From: Mariaggregatimicrobium sp964498785
GTDB taxonomy: Bacteria > Zhuqueibacterota > Zhuqueibacteria > Thermofontimicrobiales > Thiofontviventaceae
Reading direction: 5' to 3'
Assembly (NCBI GenBank): GCA_964498785.1
Contig: CAZCJL010000016.1
Location: forward strand, 15,829 to 79,828
Length of the DNA stretch: 64,000 nucleotides
Part shown: positions 36,694 through 46,210 of the stretch, one piece after another
Layout of the letters: each line of letters starts with the position of its first letter
Position numbering within the stretch: position 1 is the first letter of the stretch
Notes under the pieces: model-generated
Told to the model about the DNA's origin: nothing
Database searches by the model: none
What the model saw: only the letters and a program-made list of their open reading frames with translations
Made by a program: the position numbers and the translations under genes

Positions 36694-37818
36694 TTATATA
36701 GTTTGTTCAATTCTATCGGCTAATTTATTTAAAGCGCCAGCCCACGTAAATTCTTGTTTCAGCAGTTCAAAATCCACAGGATCAACAGCTTTTCCGTTGT
36801 TGAGCAATTCGACAATTTTATCTGCAAATTTCTCGATATCAACAATATGCAATGTTTTATACTTTTTAGGAACGCCTCTTGCGGCCGTCTCGGTAGCGAC
36901 GATTTGTTTGCCGCATCCTAAAGATTCAATAATTTTTGTGGGCATTCCCCAACCAGCCAAAATCGGAGAAATCATCACATCACAATTACACAGATAATCT
37001 TCCAGGCGTTCGACAAATCCCAAAAATTCCATTTTCGGATGGTTAACGTCCTGCGGTGGATTTGCCCCGATAAATTGAAATTTTACATTTGGGTACTTTT
37101 CCACAACTTTATCTACCACCTTTTCACGTGCCGCGTACACGGCTTCTCTGTTAGTGGATATATTATAATTTCCGAAAAATAAAACAATTTTCGGATCATT
37201 ATTCGGCGGATCATAAAACGGATGGAATATCTCTTCATTAAAACATTGCGGCACGACATGCATTTCGTCGCGACGTCTCCATCTGGCATAATAATCAGCT
37301 TCTGATTCGGAAATCGGAACGAGCAGATCAGATTTTTTTACACCTTGTTTTTCGACATAATAAACCCATGGCACGAGAGGGTATCGCCTTTTATCTGTTT
37401 TCGCCTTTCCCAGATATTGTTTAAATTCAAGATTATGAGAACAGTAGATAAACGGAATACCATATTTTTTCTTTAACTTCAATCCATAAATAGCACTGAG
37501 TCCATAATCGGTCAAAATGACGTCATACTTTCTCTGTGAAATCAGATGTTCTGCTTCTAACAACATTTGATTACTGTAAATAAAATAACTTTTCATGGTA
37601 AAAGGAATTTTAATTTTCTTTCCAACGCCTTTCACCCGCCATTCAAATTTGTCCTCAAGTTCATGATCACCCGGATGCCCCGACCCTTCGAGATAAATCA
37701 AATCAAGATCAAATCGTTTTGCTAAATTTGTAACAAATTCGCCACCACGAACACCGGCGCCAGTATAAGGGACATGGGGATCATAGACGCTGATGTAAAG
37801 CATTTTTTTCTTCATCAT
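36694..37818 (-). CDS. GT4-like glycosyltransferase
   Basis: A 374-residue GT-B fold protein. MLYISVYDPHVPYTGAGVRG forms the acceptor-domain start with a glycine-rich loop. The donor domain has IVLFFGNYNISTNREAV, FQFIGANPP and GWGMPTKIIESLGCGKQIVA, a GT4-type motif in which only the second Glu of E-x7-E is clear. Its ATG overlaps the TGA of the acyltransferase gene upstream (37815-37818). It is spaced 12 nt from the flippase gene. Sugar specificity is unknown. Confidence 0.8.
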   Translation of the reverse strand: MMKKKMLYISVYDPHVPYTGAGVRGGEFVTNLAKRFDLDLIYLEGSGHPGDHELEDKFEWRVKGVGKKIKIPFTMKSYFIYSNQMLLEAEHLISQRKYDVILTDYGLSAIYGLKLKKKYGIPFIYCSHNLEFKQYLGKAKTDKRRYPLVPWVYYVEKQGVKKSDLLVPISESEADYYARWRRRDEMHVVPQCFNEEIFHPFYDPPNNDPKIVLFFGNYNISTNREAVYAAREKVVDKVVEKYPNVKFQFIGANPPQDVNHPKMEFLGFVERLEDYLCNCDVMISPILAGWGMPTKIIESLGCGKQIVATETAARGVPKKYKTLHIVDIEKFADKIVELLNNGKAVDPVDFELLKQEFTWAGALNKLADRIEQTI

Positions 37819-38561
37819 ATAGTCTCTTCTTTTCGGTTACGGATTACTTTCGCCGGAATTCCAACAGCTATTGAATAATCGGGTATATTGTCCTTGACTA
37901 CTGCACTGGTGCCAATAATACAATCCCGCCCGATAGTGACTCCATCCAAAACCTGCACGTTTGAACCAAGCCAGATATTCTCTTTGAGCGTAATCCCGTC
38001 AGATTTTCTTTCTTGTTCAAGCGGAGAAACATCAATTCGACCAAACGTATGCGTTCCGCCAATCATATAACAATAAGCAGCAATGAGTGCATTTTTCCCC
38101 AATTCCACTTTGCTTGCAGAAAATATTTGACAATTAAAACCCATATTCACATTATCATCAAAAATAATATTTCCATTTTTACAATTTAAAATCGTATTTC
38201 GACCAATGAATACGCCATCGCCTAATGTAATACCCTCATTATCCTGACCTTTTGCATCGAGAACAACATTATCATCAATAACAACATTATCGCCAATTTT
38301 AATTTTATGCGGGTGCCGCAAAATCACATTTTGTCCAAAGGTCACATTACGACCAACTTTCCCCAATAACAGGGGATAAAGCTTCATTCTCAGAACAAGC
38401 CCCAGCGCTCCGGGCACCCAACTCGTCAGGGTAATTATCATCTCATATTTAATCAAACTGCACAGCCCCTTTTTGCCAATAATGAGCTCCTGGTACTTTT
38501 GCAGCGCTGATTTTTTGGAATCATGTAATTCCTTTTGTATTTCTACAGTTTCTTGTTTCAT
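37815..38561 (-). CDS. Hexapeptide-repeat (left-handed beta-helix) acyltransferase, WcaF/MaaA-like
   Basis: A 248-residue protein. An N-terminal helical region (1-70) is followed by many hexapeptide turns such as IKIGDNVVIDDNVVLDAKG, ITLGDGVFIGRNTILNCK and VTIGRDCIIGTSAVVKDN. MIGGTHTFGR holds the probable catalytic His. The end AVGIPAKVIRNR is typical of acetyltransferases that modify sugars with acetyl-CoA. In this cluster it most likely O- or N-acetylates a sugar before export. It overlaps the GT4 gene downstream by 4 nt and follows the SDR gene by 10 nt. Confidence 0.82.
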   Translation of the reverse strand: MKQETVEIQKELHDSKKSALQKYQELIIGKKGLCSLIKYEMIITLTSWVPGALGLVLRMKLYPLLLGKVGRNVTFGQNVILRHPHKIKIGDNVVIDDNVVLDAKGQDNEGITLGDGVFIGRNTILNCKNGNIIFDDNVNMGFNCQIFSASKVELGKNALIAAYCYMIGGTHTFGRIDVSPLEQERKSDGITLKENIWLGSNVQVLDGVTIGRDCIIGTSAVVKDNIPDYSIAVGIPAKVIRNRKEETI

Positions 38562-38571
38562 TTTGACTTCC

Positions 38572-39561
38572 TTATAACAAATTTTCTTTTTTATACCATT
38601 CAGCGGTTCGTTTCAGCCCGGTTTTCAGGGAGACTGTGGGATTATATCCTAACAACCGCTTTGCTTTAGACACATCAAACGCTCTGTCTTTGCTAAAGAA
38701 TTCAAGTCGCCGTCTATAAATCGGGGGCTGAATCCGGAATGGGTAACACAGGGTTTCGCAAAGAACAGCTACAACCATCATTGGAGCAAGCGGAACGCGT
38801 TTTTTGGGAACCGGCACTCCAAGTGCTTCTGCCAGCAATTTTACATATTCATTTAAGGTGACGTATTCATCCCCACCAAGTGTAAAAACTTCTCCCACAG
38901 CTTCTTTCTTTTGTCCGCATAACACAATGCCCTTTACCAAATCAGTGACATACGTCAGGTGATATAACACTTCACCGTTTCCAATCATCCTAAATTTGCC
39001 ACTATTCACAAATTTGAAAATTTTCAAAAATCGCATGTCGCCGGGGCCATAAATCCCCACCGGTCGGAAAACTACTCCTTCAATATCGTCATGTTCTTTA
39101 AAAAATTGCAGGGCAAGCTTCTCACCTTCTACTTTGGAATCCTGATAAACATCGCCCGGATTATACGGGTCTTCTTCTTTTGACGGAGCGTTTTTGATTT
39201 CTCCCTGGACTCCAACTGTGCTGCAATGTACAAAACGCCTGACTTTTGCCTCTAATGCAGATTCAAGCAAATTTTTTGTACCACCAACGTTGACATCGTA
39301 AAAATACTGTTTCGAAACGTTTTGTTCTCTAAAAATAGCGGCAATATGATAAACAGTATCAACTCCTTCAACAGCAGCGGCTAATGTATCTTTTTTCTCT
39401 AAATCCCCATAAACAATTTGCACACCCATTTTTTCAAGCTTTTTGGTATTTTTCTTTGGTCTTGATAATGCCTGTACAGCGTATCCCTGATTAACCAATT
39501 CTTCTGCGAGATATCCGCCTGTAAATCCTGTAGCACCGGTAACTAACACTTTTTTCTTCAT
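38572..39561 (-). CDS. NAD(P)-dependent extended SDR (epimerase/reductase-like)
   Basis: A 329-residue extended SDR. VLVTGATGFTGGYL (5-18) binds the dinucleotide, VHCSTVGVQG supplies the catalytic Ser/Thr, and VYQDSK (Tyr139, Lys143) completes the active site. The order resembles dihydroflavonol-reductase-like and hopanoid-associated sugar epimerases more than GalE. The basic residue in LSRPKKNTKKL suggests NADP preference. It probably converts a nucleotide sugar or reduces a keto-sugar intermediate; the substrate cannot be named. It lies between the GlpD gene and an acyltransferase gene. Confidence 0.78.
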   Translation of the reverse strand: MKKKVLVTGATGFTGGYLAEELVNQGYAVQALSRPKKNTKKLEKMGVQIVYGDLEKKDTLAAAVEGVDTVYHIAAIFREQNVSKQYFYDVNVGGTKNLLESALEAKVRRFVHCSTVGVQGEIKNAPSKEEDPYNPGDVYQDSKVEGEKLALQFFKEHDDIEGVVFRPVGIYGPGDMRFLKIFKFVNSGKFRMIGNGEVLYHLTYVTDLVKGIVLCGQKKEAVGEVFTLGGDEYVTLNEYVKLLAEALGVPVPKKRVPLAPMMVVAVLCETLCYPFRIQPPIYRRRLEFFSKDRAFDVSKAKRLLGYNPTVSLKTGLKRTAEWYKKENLL

Positions 39562-39605
39562 ATTTAAGCCTATTAGTTAATCTTTTTAATAGCACTCGTT
39601 TTATT

Positions 39606-41288
39606 TTATTTTTGAGCCGGGATATAAATTTGATTCACTTCTTCAATTTCCTGTTTTTTTCGATTTTTATCCCAATCCAATTCTTCTCCCATGATATCTG
39701 CTGCTTGTTTAAGACAATCAGAACCGGGATTCATCGCACTCCCTAAATCAGTGCGCCGCAAAATGACATCTGCTAATTTCAGCGCCATTTCTTCACGAAC
39801 GCCATGTAAAATTTCAGATTTGAGCACCTCTTTGGAGCCTGGCATCACCTCTATCCATCGGGCGTCGTTTTCACCATATTGTAAAATTTCGTTTAGCGCA
39901 GAGCCGTAATTATAGCTCAGGTGACGCATCACAGGTTCTGTTAGTCCATGGGGTTGTGATTTAATATTGGCTTGCATAAAATCTTGAAATCTTTCAATAT
40001 CCCCCCCCATCAGTTTCGTTTCATCCGTGTTGGATAATATGAATTTTTTGCCCAATTTTTTCAAAATCAAATCGATTGTCTTTTTCGCAACATCCCGGGC
40101 TGTTGTATATTTTACACCAACTCCGGTAATTAATCCTTCTGTGCCATCAATGGCTTGATGGTCATAAATTGCATAATGTTTTTGCAAGACAACTTCACCA
40201 GTCATCGGATTTTGTTTATCCATCGGTAAAAAGCCACCGTAAAAATATGTTATTTCTTCACGTCGTATTTCTGCGGCTGGATAGGCTTTATTAACAGCAT
40301 CCAGGAAGTCACTGATTTCCGATTCAGTTACTTTATAACTATCCTGATCACCATTATATGGTAGGTGGTTTGTGCCAATAATTGTGTAATCCCGCCATGG
40401 AGCAAAGAAAAGAATCCGGAACGCATTGTATTCTGTGCCATCATCACGTTTATAGTGATAAGGCCCTGACAATCCCGCTGCATGTGTATCCAGCACTCGT
40501 CTGTTTACGACCAAATTCATTGCAGTGGATAAATTGAATCGTTTTTTGGATACATGACCATTCACATTATCCAACACATGATCAACCCATGGCCCCGCAT
40601 TATTAAGGATTATTTTTGCCTGAATTTCCAGATTATCTCCTGAAAGCACATCCTGCACCTTCGCTCCGATGATTTTATTGCCTTTTTTAATCAAACCAGA
40701 TGATTTAATATAATTTGCAGCATCTGCACCGTATTTTTCAGCCGAACGCACGAACGAAAGTAATAACCGCTCTGTATTATAGCATTGGCAATCGTACCAG
40801 ATAGCGCCGCCATTCATATTATATTTTTCATAACCAGGCACAAATTCCTGAACTTTCTTTTTTGAAATCGTATATCCATGCGGCATATATTTATGCGGAT
40901 CAGACAGTCCGTTGCGATCGTATCCAACAACATCGTTTGCGATTAAGGCGGCTGCCAGTGCCGGACGACTTTTCATTTTGTAACTATACGTTGGCATAAT
41001 TACCGGCATCGGATATACTAAATTTGGCGCGATATGCATTAAAATCATTCGTTCACGAATAGATTCGCGCATTCGCTTGATATCCATTTGCTGTAAATAG
41101 CGCAAACCGCCATGAATAATTTTTAAACTATTTGATGAAGTCGCGCTGCCAAAATCTGCTTTGTCAATCAATGCGACTTTAAGTCCTCGCAATGCTGCAT
41201 CCCAGGCTGCGGCAACTCCATAAATACCTGCTCCGATCACTAACAGATCGTATTCTGTACTGGATAATTTATTTAAATCTCTTTTCAT
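39606..41288 (-). CDS. glpD: FAD-dependent glycerol-3-phosphate dehydrogenase/oxidase
   Basis: A 560-residue flavoprotein. The FAD-binding motif LLVIGAGIYGVAAAWDAALR lies near residues 15-34, followed by SSNSLKIIHGGLRYLQ, the family block around the active-site region. The C-terminal DAO_C-type domain is present (LSYNYGSALNEILQYG, REEMALKLADVILRRTDLG). GlpD oxidises glycerol-3-phosphate to dihydroxyacetone phosphate and passes electrons to quinones at the membrane. Such a gene is unexpected inside a polysaccharide cluster. It may balance glycerol phosphate used or released by the polymer, or act on another substrate (inference). A structured inverted repeat lies just upstream (41340-41404). 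Confidence 0.86.
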   Translation of the reverse strand: MKRDLNKLSSTEYDLLVIGAGIYGVAAAWDAALRGLKVALIDKADFGSATSSNSLKIIHGGLRYLQQMDIKRMRESIRERMILMHIAPNLVYPMPVIMPTYSYKMKSRPALAAALIANDVVGYDRNGLSDPHKYMPHGYTISKKKVQEFVPGYEKYNMNGGAIWYDCQCYNTERLLLSFVRSAEKYGADAANYIKSSGLIKKGNKIIGAKVQDVLSGDNLEIQAKIILNNAGPWVDHVLDNVNGHVSKKRFNLSTAMNLVVNRRVLDTHAAGLSGPYHYKRDDGTEYNAFRILFFAPWRDYTIIGTNHLPYNGDQDSYKVTESEISDFLDAVNKAYPAAEIRREEITYFYGGFLPMDKQNPMTGEVVLQKHYAIYDHQAIDGTEGLITGVGVKYTTARDVAKKTIDLILKKLGKKFILSNTDETKLMGGDIERFQDFMQANIKSQPHGLTEPVMRHLSYNYGSALNEILQYGENDARWIEVMPGSKEVLKSEILHGVREEMALKLADVILRRTDLGSAMNPGSDCLKQAADIMGEELDWDKNRKKQEIEEVNQIYIPAQK

Positions 41289-41339
41289 ATAGAATCCTGT
41301 TTTTTATTAAATTTTTGTAACAGCCCCTAAAAACACTTC

Positions 41340-41404
41340 GGACGTCTGCATTTATCAAGAATCAATTATGATTCTTCTCCCCCCAACAATAAAAAAAGAC
41401 GTCC
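41340..41404 (-). repeat. Nested inverted repeats between asnB and glpD
   Basis: An outer pair, GGACGTC (41340-41346) and GACGTCC (41398-41404), encloses an inner perfect hairpin, AAGAATCA (41357-41364), loop ATTA, TGATTCTT (41369-41376). On the transcribed minus strand a T7 run and a G6 run lie between the first outer arm and the hairpin. It could be a weak terminator or attenuator after asnB, a leader structure for glpD, or a protein-binding site. It matches no riboswitch class I know. Confidence 0.45.
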
Positions 41405-41423
41405 TTATTTTAGCAACTTTATT

Positions 41424-43310
41424 TTACTTCATATAAATATCGTACCACATACCAAACATCATTAACGCCCACAAACGATGGCTATGATTTTCCCTGCCCT
41501 TCAAATGTTCTTTCATTAAGCGATCAATATACTTTGGATTGAAAAATCCTTCGCGTTTCACTTTCTCCATGGATAGTGTATCTGTGAGCATTGGTTTTAA
41601 TTCGCTTTTTAACCAATTCTTAATTGGAATACTAAAACCTTCTTTGCCTCGATAAAGAATTTCATGAGGAAGCAAATCCTCCATTGATTTTTTTAAGATG
41701 TACTTTGTCATATTTGACTTCAATTTTAGACTGCTGGGAATTGTAGCGCTAAACTCCACAAATCGATGATCCAGAAATGGAACTCGCGCTTCAAGTGAAG
41801 TTGCCATGCTCATTCGATCCACTTTCACTAAAATGTCATCAACCAGATATGTCTTAATATCCACATATAGCTGACGGCTCACATCATCATTTTTATTATA
41901 AGCGCTATTGGCAAAGTAATGACGAATGAATTTGTAGGGATCATTTTCAGTGATTCCGCTTTTCATGTCATCCGCATACAGCACTTCTTTTTCAAGTTCT
42001 TGCAAAAAAATCATCCATCTTGTATGGCGCAAATCTTCCGGTAATTTTGCGCCTTCCACAAAACGTTTCGTACGATTAATAAAGCCCTTCTTTTTTGATG
42101 TCGGCGGGATAATGTCTGCTACCCTTGCAATCATTCCATTTCTGACAAACCGTGGTATTTTCGCGTACTTTGCGAAAAGTCGATCGGCAATATACGTATC
42201 ATATCCGGCGAACAACTCATCGCCACCGTCTCCGGAGAGAACAACGGTTACATAATCACGAGCCATTTTGGAAACCAGGTATGTAGGAAAAATTGAAAAA
42301 TCACCAAAAGGTTCATCTAAAAAACCAATCAACTTTTCAGTTAACTCTACCGCATCTGGTTTAATAATAAACTCATGATGTTCTGTATCAAATTTTTTGG
42401 CGATCATTCTCGCATATTCGAGTTCATTATATGTAGAATCTTCAAATCCGATTGAAAATGTTTTCACGGGTCGATCCATGACTTGCGTCATAAGTGCGAC
42501 TGTAGTACTGGAATCAATACCACCGCTTAGAAATGCGCCCAGTGGAACATCGCTCATCAGCCTGATTTTTACTGCATCCTGCAACAAATCTTTCAGATTA
42601 TTTTTAACAGAACGTTCATCCAGGCCATTCGCTTGAAAATTAAGTTCCCAGTAATTCCGTACTTTAATATTGCCATTCCGCAATGTCAAATAATATCCTG
42701 CTGGCAATTTTTTAATATCCTGAAAAATGCTTAATGGAGCGGGGATATATTCAAACGTCAAAAAATTATCTAAGGCTTGCAAATCGACTCGCCTGGGAAT
42801 ATCTTCTGCTTTTAGAATTGATTTTAATTCCGAGGCAAAAATCAGTCTTTTCCCATCAAAGAAATAATACATCGGTTTAATGCCAATTCGATCTCTGGCA
42901 ATAAACATCATTTGTTTTCGCTTATCCCAAATCGCAAAACCGAACATACCATTCAATTTTTGCACGCAATTTTCGCCCCACTCCTCATACGCATGAACAA
43001 TGGCCTCAGTATCTGTCTTTGTTTTAAATTGATGCCCTTTTTTCTCCAATTCATTGCGCAATTCGATGTGATTATAAATTTCACCATTAAATACAATCCA
43101 GACAGAGCCGTTTTCATTGGAAATCGGTTGCTTACCGGTATTCAGATCAATTATACTTAAGCGCCGCATGCCGATACCGACATGCCCATCCAACATAATT
43201 CCCTCATCGTCCGGGCCGCGATGTTTGATAACATCACACATCTTTTTTATTACTTCGCTTTTTACCGGGTCTTCATGCTCAATGTTGACAACACCGCAAA
43301 TACCACACAT
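41424..43310 (-). CDS. asnB: Asparagine synthetase-type glutamine amidotransferase (intact)
   Basis: A 628-residue class II amidotransferase. Cys2 is the glutaminase nucleophile (MCGICG). Arg50 (RRLSIIDL), Asn75 (FNGEIYN) and Asp100 (KTDTEA) form the glutamine pocket. SGGIDSS at 262-268 is the ATP-pyrophosphatase loop, and VLSGDGGDELFAG and PFLDHRFVEF follow. It could make asparagine, but AsnB proteins in polysaccharide clusters often amidate uronic acids (WbpS-like), which fits the sugar-nucleotide epimerase at 46211. Its ATG overlaps the stop of the GT4 gene upstream by one base (TAATG). Confidence 0.88.
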   Translation of the reverse strand: MCGICGVVNIEHEDPVKSEVIKKMCDVIKHRGPDDEGIMLDGHVGIGMRRLSIIDLNTGKQPISNENGSVWIVFNGEIYNHIELRNELEKKGHQFKTKTDTEAIVHAYEEWGENCVQKLNGMFGFAIWDKRKQMMFIARDRIGIKPMYYFFDGKRLIFASELKSILKAEDIPRRVDLQALDNFLTFEYIPAPLSIFQDIKKLPAGYYLTLRNGNIKVRNYWELNFQANGLDERSVKNNLKDLLQDAVKIRLMSDVPLGAFLSGGIDSSTTVALMTQVMDRPVKTFSIGFEDSTYNELEYARMIAKKFDTEHHEFIIKPDAVELTEKLIGFLDEPFGDFSIFPTYLVSKMARDYVTVVLSGDGGDELFAGYDTYIADRLFAKYAKIPRFVRNGMIARVADIIPPTSKKKGFINRTKRFVEGAKLPEDLRHTRWMIFLQELEKEVLYADDMKSGITENDPYKFIRHYFANSAYNKNDDVSRQLYVDIKTYLVDDILVKVDRMSMATSLEARVPFLDHRFVEFSATIPSSLKLKSNMTKYILKKSMEDLLPHEILYRGKEGFSIPIKNWLKSELKPMLTDTLSMEKVKREGFFNPKYIDRLMKEHLKGRENHSHRLWALMMFGMWYDIYMK

Positions 43311-44506
43311 TAGTTGTTCTCCTCAGCGAGCTGCAATTTATTTTTTATTATATTATAAATGTCTTCAGTTTTTTTCAAATACGCTTTATAACTGTATTTT
43401 TCCTCGGCTAATTTTTTGGCATTTTCGGCAATTGTTTTGCGCAGCTCGTTATCATTTATGACCTTTAAAATACCATTAGCAAAATCCTTTTCGTCACACG
43501 CCGTCAAAACTGATACTTTCTCATCAAGCACTTGAGTATGAGTAATATGGTTTGTGGCAATGATCGGTTTTCCGGCTCTCAAATATTCATAAATTTTTAG
43601 CGGAGTATTATTTCCTTCTATTCGTGGCGTAACAAGTATATCCGCCACATTAATAAAATCCGCAACCTCCTCTGGTTTTACCTGTCCGGCAAAAATATAA
43701 TAGTCATTCAGATTTAACGCGTTCACTTTTTTCTGATATTTTTCGATTTGATCCTTATGACCGCCAACAAGCAAGAAGCGCGCCTGATCGAACTTTTTCA
43801 CAACCTTTTTGCTGGAAGCAATCAATAAATCCAGACCTTGATATGGTTCAAAGGTACCGGAATACAATATGACCAAATGCCCGTTCAACTGATATTTATC
43901 TCTGAGATTTTCTTTTTCTTTCTCTTGTTGGCCAAATATCATACTGTTGTCCGCGACATTTTCAATAAGCATTTGCTCTTTATCTGGCCAGTGTTCTTTC
44001 ACGTAATTGTACAGTTCCGGACAAATTGTGATGACCGCGTCGGCATTAGAAATTGTATTATTTTCTAATTTATCAAAAAAGTTAATTAAAAATTTCAGCT
44101 TCGTAAATTTAAAATTTGTTAACTGTTGCGGTAAGCTGGAATGCATATCATATAAATGGTACTTTTTGAATTTTTTAGCAAACCAGGTTGCAAAAAACCC
44201 AGCTTCTTCATGGGAATGAATGAGATCGTAATCATTTTTCATGAGCATACGAAGCGTTTTAACCACAAGAAACATGTCCAGTATAATTTTCGATTTGGAG
44301 GGCCCGATTTTTATTTTATTAATCAACGGAACCCTGGGAATACGATGATAATGGACATTTGGGATATCGATATCCGTGCCCAGATGATATGTAACTAAAT
44401 CAATTTCATGACCAAACTTTGAAAGCGTATTGAGACGATGAAGCACGCTCAAAGGAGTACCTCTTGGCTGAAAAAACGGCTGGGGCGCTATCATCAAAAC
44501 TTTCAT
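43310..44506 (-). CDS. GT4-family glycosyltransferase
   Basis: A 398-residue GT-B fold enzyme. MKVLMIAPQPFFQPRGTPLS is a characteristic start of a GT4 subgroup seen in exopolysaccharide clusters together with AsnB. The donor domain has VILYSGTFEPYQGLDLL, FLLVGGHKDQI and IEGNNTPLKIYEYLRAGKPI. It is the first glycosyltransferase gene after the initiating transferase, so it may add the second sugar (inference from order only). A 225-nt non-coding gap lies upstream of it, so an internal promoter is possible there. Confidence 0.84.
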   Translation of the reverse strand: MKVLMIAPQPFFQPRGTPLSVLHRLNTLSKFGHEIDLVTYHLGTDIDIPNVHYHRIPRVPLINKIKIGPSKSKIILDMFLVVKTLRMLMKNDYDLIHSHEEAGFFATWFAKKFKKYHLYDMHSSLPQQLTNFKFTKLKFLINFFDKLENNTISNADAVITICPELYNYVKEHWPDKEQMLIENVADNSMIFGQQEKEKENLRDKYQLNGHLVILYSGTFEPYQGLDLLIASSKKVVKKFDQARFLLVGGHKDQIEKYQKKVNALNLNDYYIFAGQVKPEEVADFINVADILVTPRIEGNNTPLKIYEYLRAGKPIIATNHITHTQVLDEKVSVLTACDEKDFANGILKVINDNELRKTIAENAKKLAEEKYSYKAYLKKTEDIYNIIKNKLQLAEENN

Positions 44507-44731
44507 ACTTTTCGACCTTTATTTTACTGTAATCTCATGACTCAAAGCCATGAGGAACTCTTAGGATTTCACAGAATAATCAAAGATATCAACACACATT
44601 ATGACTTTCAGTAAAACCCGATAAATGAGAAACTATTTTATTTCTAACTCTATTAAAGTGAAGTTATATGAGGTTAGTTGAATGCGGGTTAATTCTTCCG
44701 CACGCCCACCAAAAACTTCTTGAATCCCGAA
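44507..44731 (-). other. Non-coding gap in the exopolysaccharide operon; possible internal promoter
   Basis: This is the widest gap in the cluster (225 nt). It has no terminator-like hairpin with a T run. A TATCTTTG element on the minus strand (44581-44588) fits the Bacteroidota-type -7 box, but no matching -33 box was found. A short inverted repeat, CTCATG (44534-44539) and CATGAG (44549-44554), lies in the putative leader. A second weak pair, TGCGG and CCGCA, lies near 44683-44702. Confidence 0.3.
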
Positions 44732-46189
44732 TTATTGTGCTCCGTAACCAAAAATGACGACAAAAAATGTTTTAAAGAGAATTTTAAAATCCAGCCATAG
44801 TGACCAATTATCGATATACTCTAAATCCATTTCCATCCAGCGTTCAAATTTAATATTATTTCGGCCGCTAACCTGCCAGATACATGTAATACCTGGTTTC
44901 AAACTTAGCCTGCGGCGTTGCCACAACTTATACATTTCAACTTCAACAGGCAAAGGCGGCCTTGGGCCAACAATGCTCATATCACCTTTTAACACATTTA
45001 TCAACTGCGGTAGTTCGTCAATGCTTAGTTTTCGAATAATTCTACCGACAACTGTCACTCGTGGATCTTTTTTCATTTTGAATACCGGCCCGTCCATTTC
45101 ATTGGTTTTTACGAGATTTTTTTTCTTCATTTCTGCGCCAACAATCATCGAACGGAATTTATAGAGAGTAAATTTTCTGCCATTAACTCCAGACCGAATT
45201 TGGCTAAAGAACACAGGTCCCTTTGAGGTGATTTTAATCGCGAGCGCTGTAATAATAAAAATCGGTGATGATAAAATCAAGAAAAAAATGGTTAAAATTA
45301 TATCCATTACTCGCTTAATAAACAATTCCCATTCTTTGGCATGAAATGTCTCGAATTCTAATAGTGGAAATCCATTAAAATTAGTCTGACGCACATGAGC
45401 AATTCTCAAATCATATAAATCCATAGAGATCGACGTCGGAATGCCTTCCCGTTCGCAAGCCATGATTACTTCATCCATCCGGTGAAGCCACAAGCGCGGG
45501 ACAACAAAAATAACCCGATCGATAACCTTACGATGGAGAATAAAGGGAATATCCTGCAACCGCCCAAGGACGCGGAAACCTTCAATTTCCTTGCCGAACA
45601 TTCCATGTTCATCATCAATAAGGCCAACAACTCTCAACCCCCAGTTAGAATGGGCTTTAACGATTTTGATAAATTCCTGAGCCCTCCGACCGGTTCCAAC
45701 GATTAACAGATTAATGCGGTTAAAGCCTTGTTCGTGAACTTTATCTAAAACGATATATAATAGTCTTTTTTCAATAATTAACAAGAAAATTGTGATAACA
45801 GTAAAAGTACCAACATACAATCGACTTGTTAATTGCATTTTTAAAATAAAGAATATCGCGCTAAACACTAACACAGCAATAATTCCGACTTTAATAATTA
45901 TGGAGATACTTTTCAGAAACGATCGAGTTCGAATATCTTTATATAAACCAAACCCGGTTGCTAAAATCAACCAGGCCGGTAAAAAGGTTATTGTCAATGG
46001 CAAATTTTTAGTAGCAAAATAAAGAAATCCTTCAAACGTCGGCGCAATTGCATAGGCCATCTCACCAAAATCGTAGGCTGTTCTAATAAAATCATCAATA
46101 AAATATGCTAACAAGAAAGATAAAACGATAACAATACTATCAATCGTTTTAAATAAATTTGCCAGAAATGCTTCTTTTTCCTTTACCAT
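44732..46189 (-). CDS. Initiating polyprenyl-phosphate sugar phosphotransferase (WcaJ/WbaP-like)
   Basis: A 485-residue membrane protein that starts repeat-unit synthesis by moving a sugar-1-phosphate onto undecaprenyl phosphate. Four or five N-terminal membrane segments (about 12-125) and a CoA-binding-like Rossmann domain (LLIVGTGRRAQEFIKIVKAH) precede the catalytic domain from about residue 290. That domain has a membrane re-entrant segment (VMDIILTIFFLILSSPIF), KFRSMIVGAE, DELPQLINVLKGDMSIVGPR and WQVSGRNNI. All family motifs are intact. Order and content fit an initiating role for the whole cluster. The sugar (glucose or galactose type) is not determined. Confidence 0.92.
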   Translation of the reverse strand: MVKEKEAFLANLFKTIDSIVIVLSFLLAYFIDDFIRTAYDFGEMAYAIAPTFEGFLYFATKNLPLTITFLPAWLILATGFGLYKDIRTRSFLKSISIIIKVGIIAVLVFSAIFFILKMQLTSRLYVGTFTVITIFLLIIEKRLLYIVLDKVHEQGFNRINLLIVGTGRRAQEFIKIVKAHSNWGLRVVGLIDDEHGMFGKEIEGFRVLGRLQDIPFILHRKVIDRVIFVVPRLWLHRMDEVIMACEREGIPTSISMDLYDLRIAHVRQTNFNGFPLLEFETFHAKEWELFIKRVMDIILTIFFLILSSPIFIITALAIKITSKGPVFFSQIRSGVNGRKFTLYKFRSMIVGAEMKKKNLVKTNEMDGPVFKMKKDPRVTVVGRIIRKLSIDELPQLINVLKGDMSIVGPRPPLPVEVEMYKLWQRRRLSLKPGITCIWQVSGRNNIKFERWMEMDLEYIDNWSLWLDFKILFKTFFVVIFGYGAQ

Positions 46190-46210
46190 ACAAAATCCTT
46201 GCTGCCTGTT

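Noticed and set aside
32228..44506. Exosortase/PEP-CTERM-type exopolysaccharide locus
   Set aside because: A deacetylase, AsnB and the GT4 at 43310 recall such loci, but no exosortase, PEP-CTERM protein or PrsK/PrsR-like gene is present.
44683..44702. Hairpin TGCGG/CCGCA after the WcaJ-type gene as a terminator
   Set aside because: Only five pairs with a 10-nt loop and no T run after it on the minus strand.
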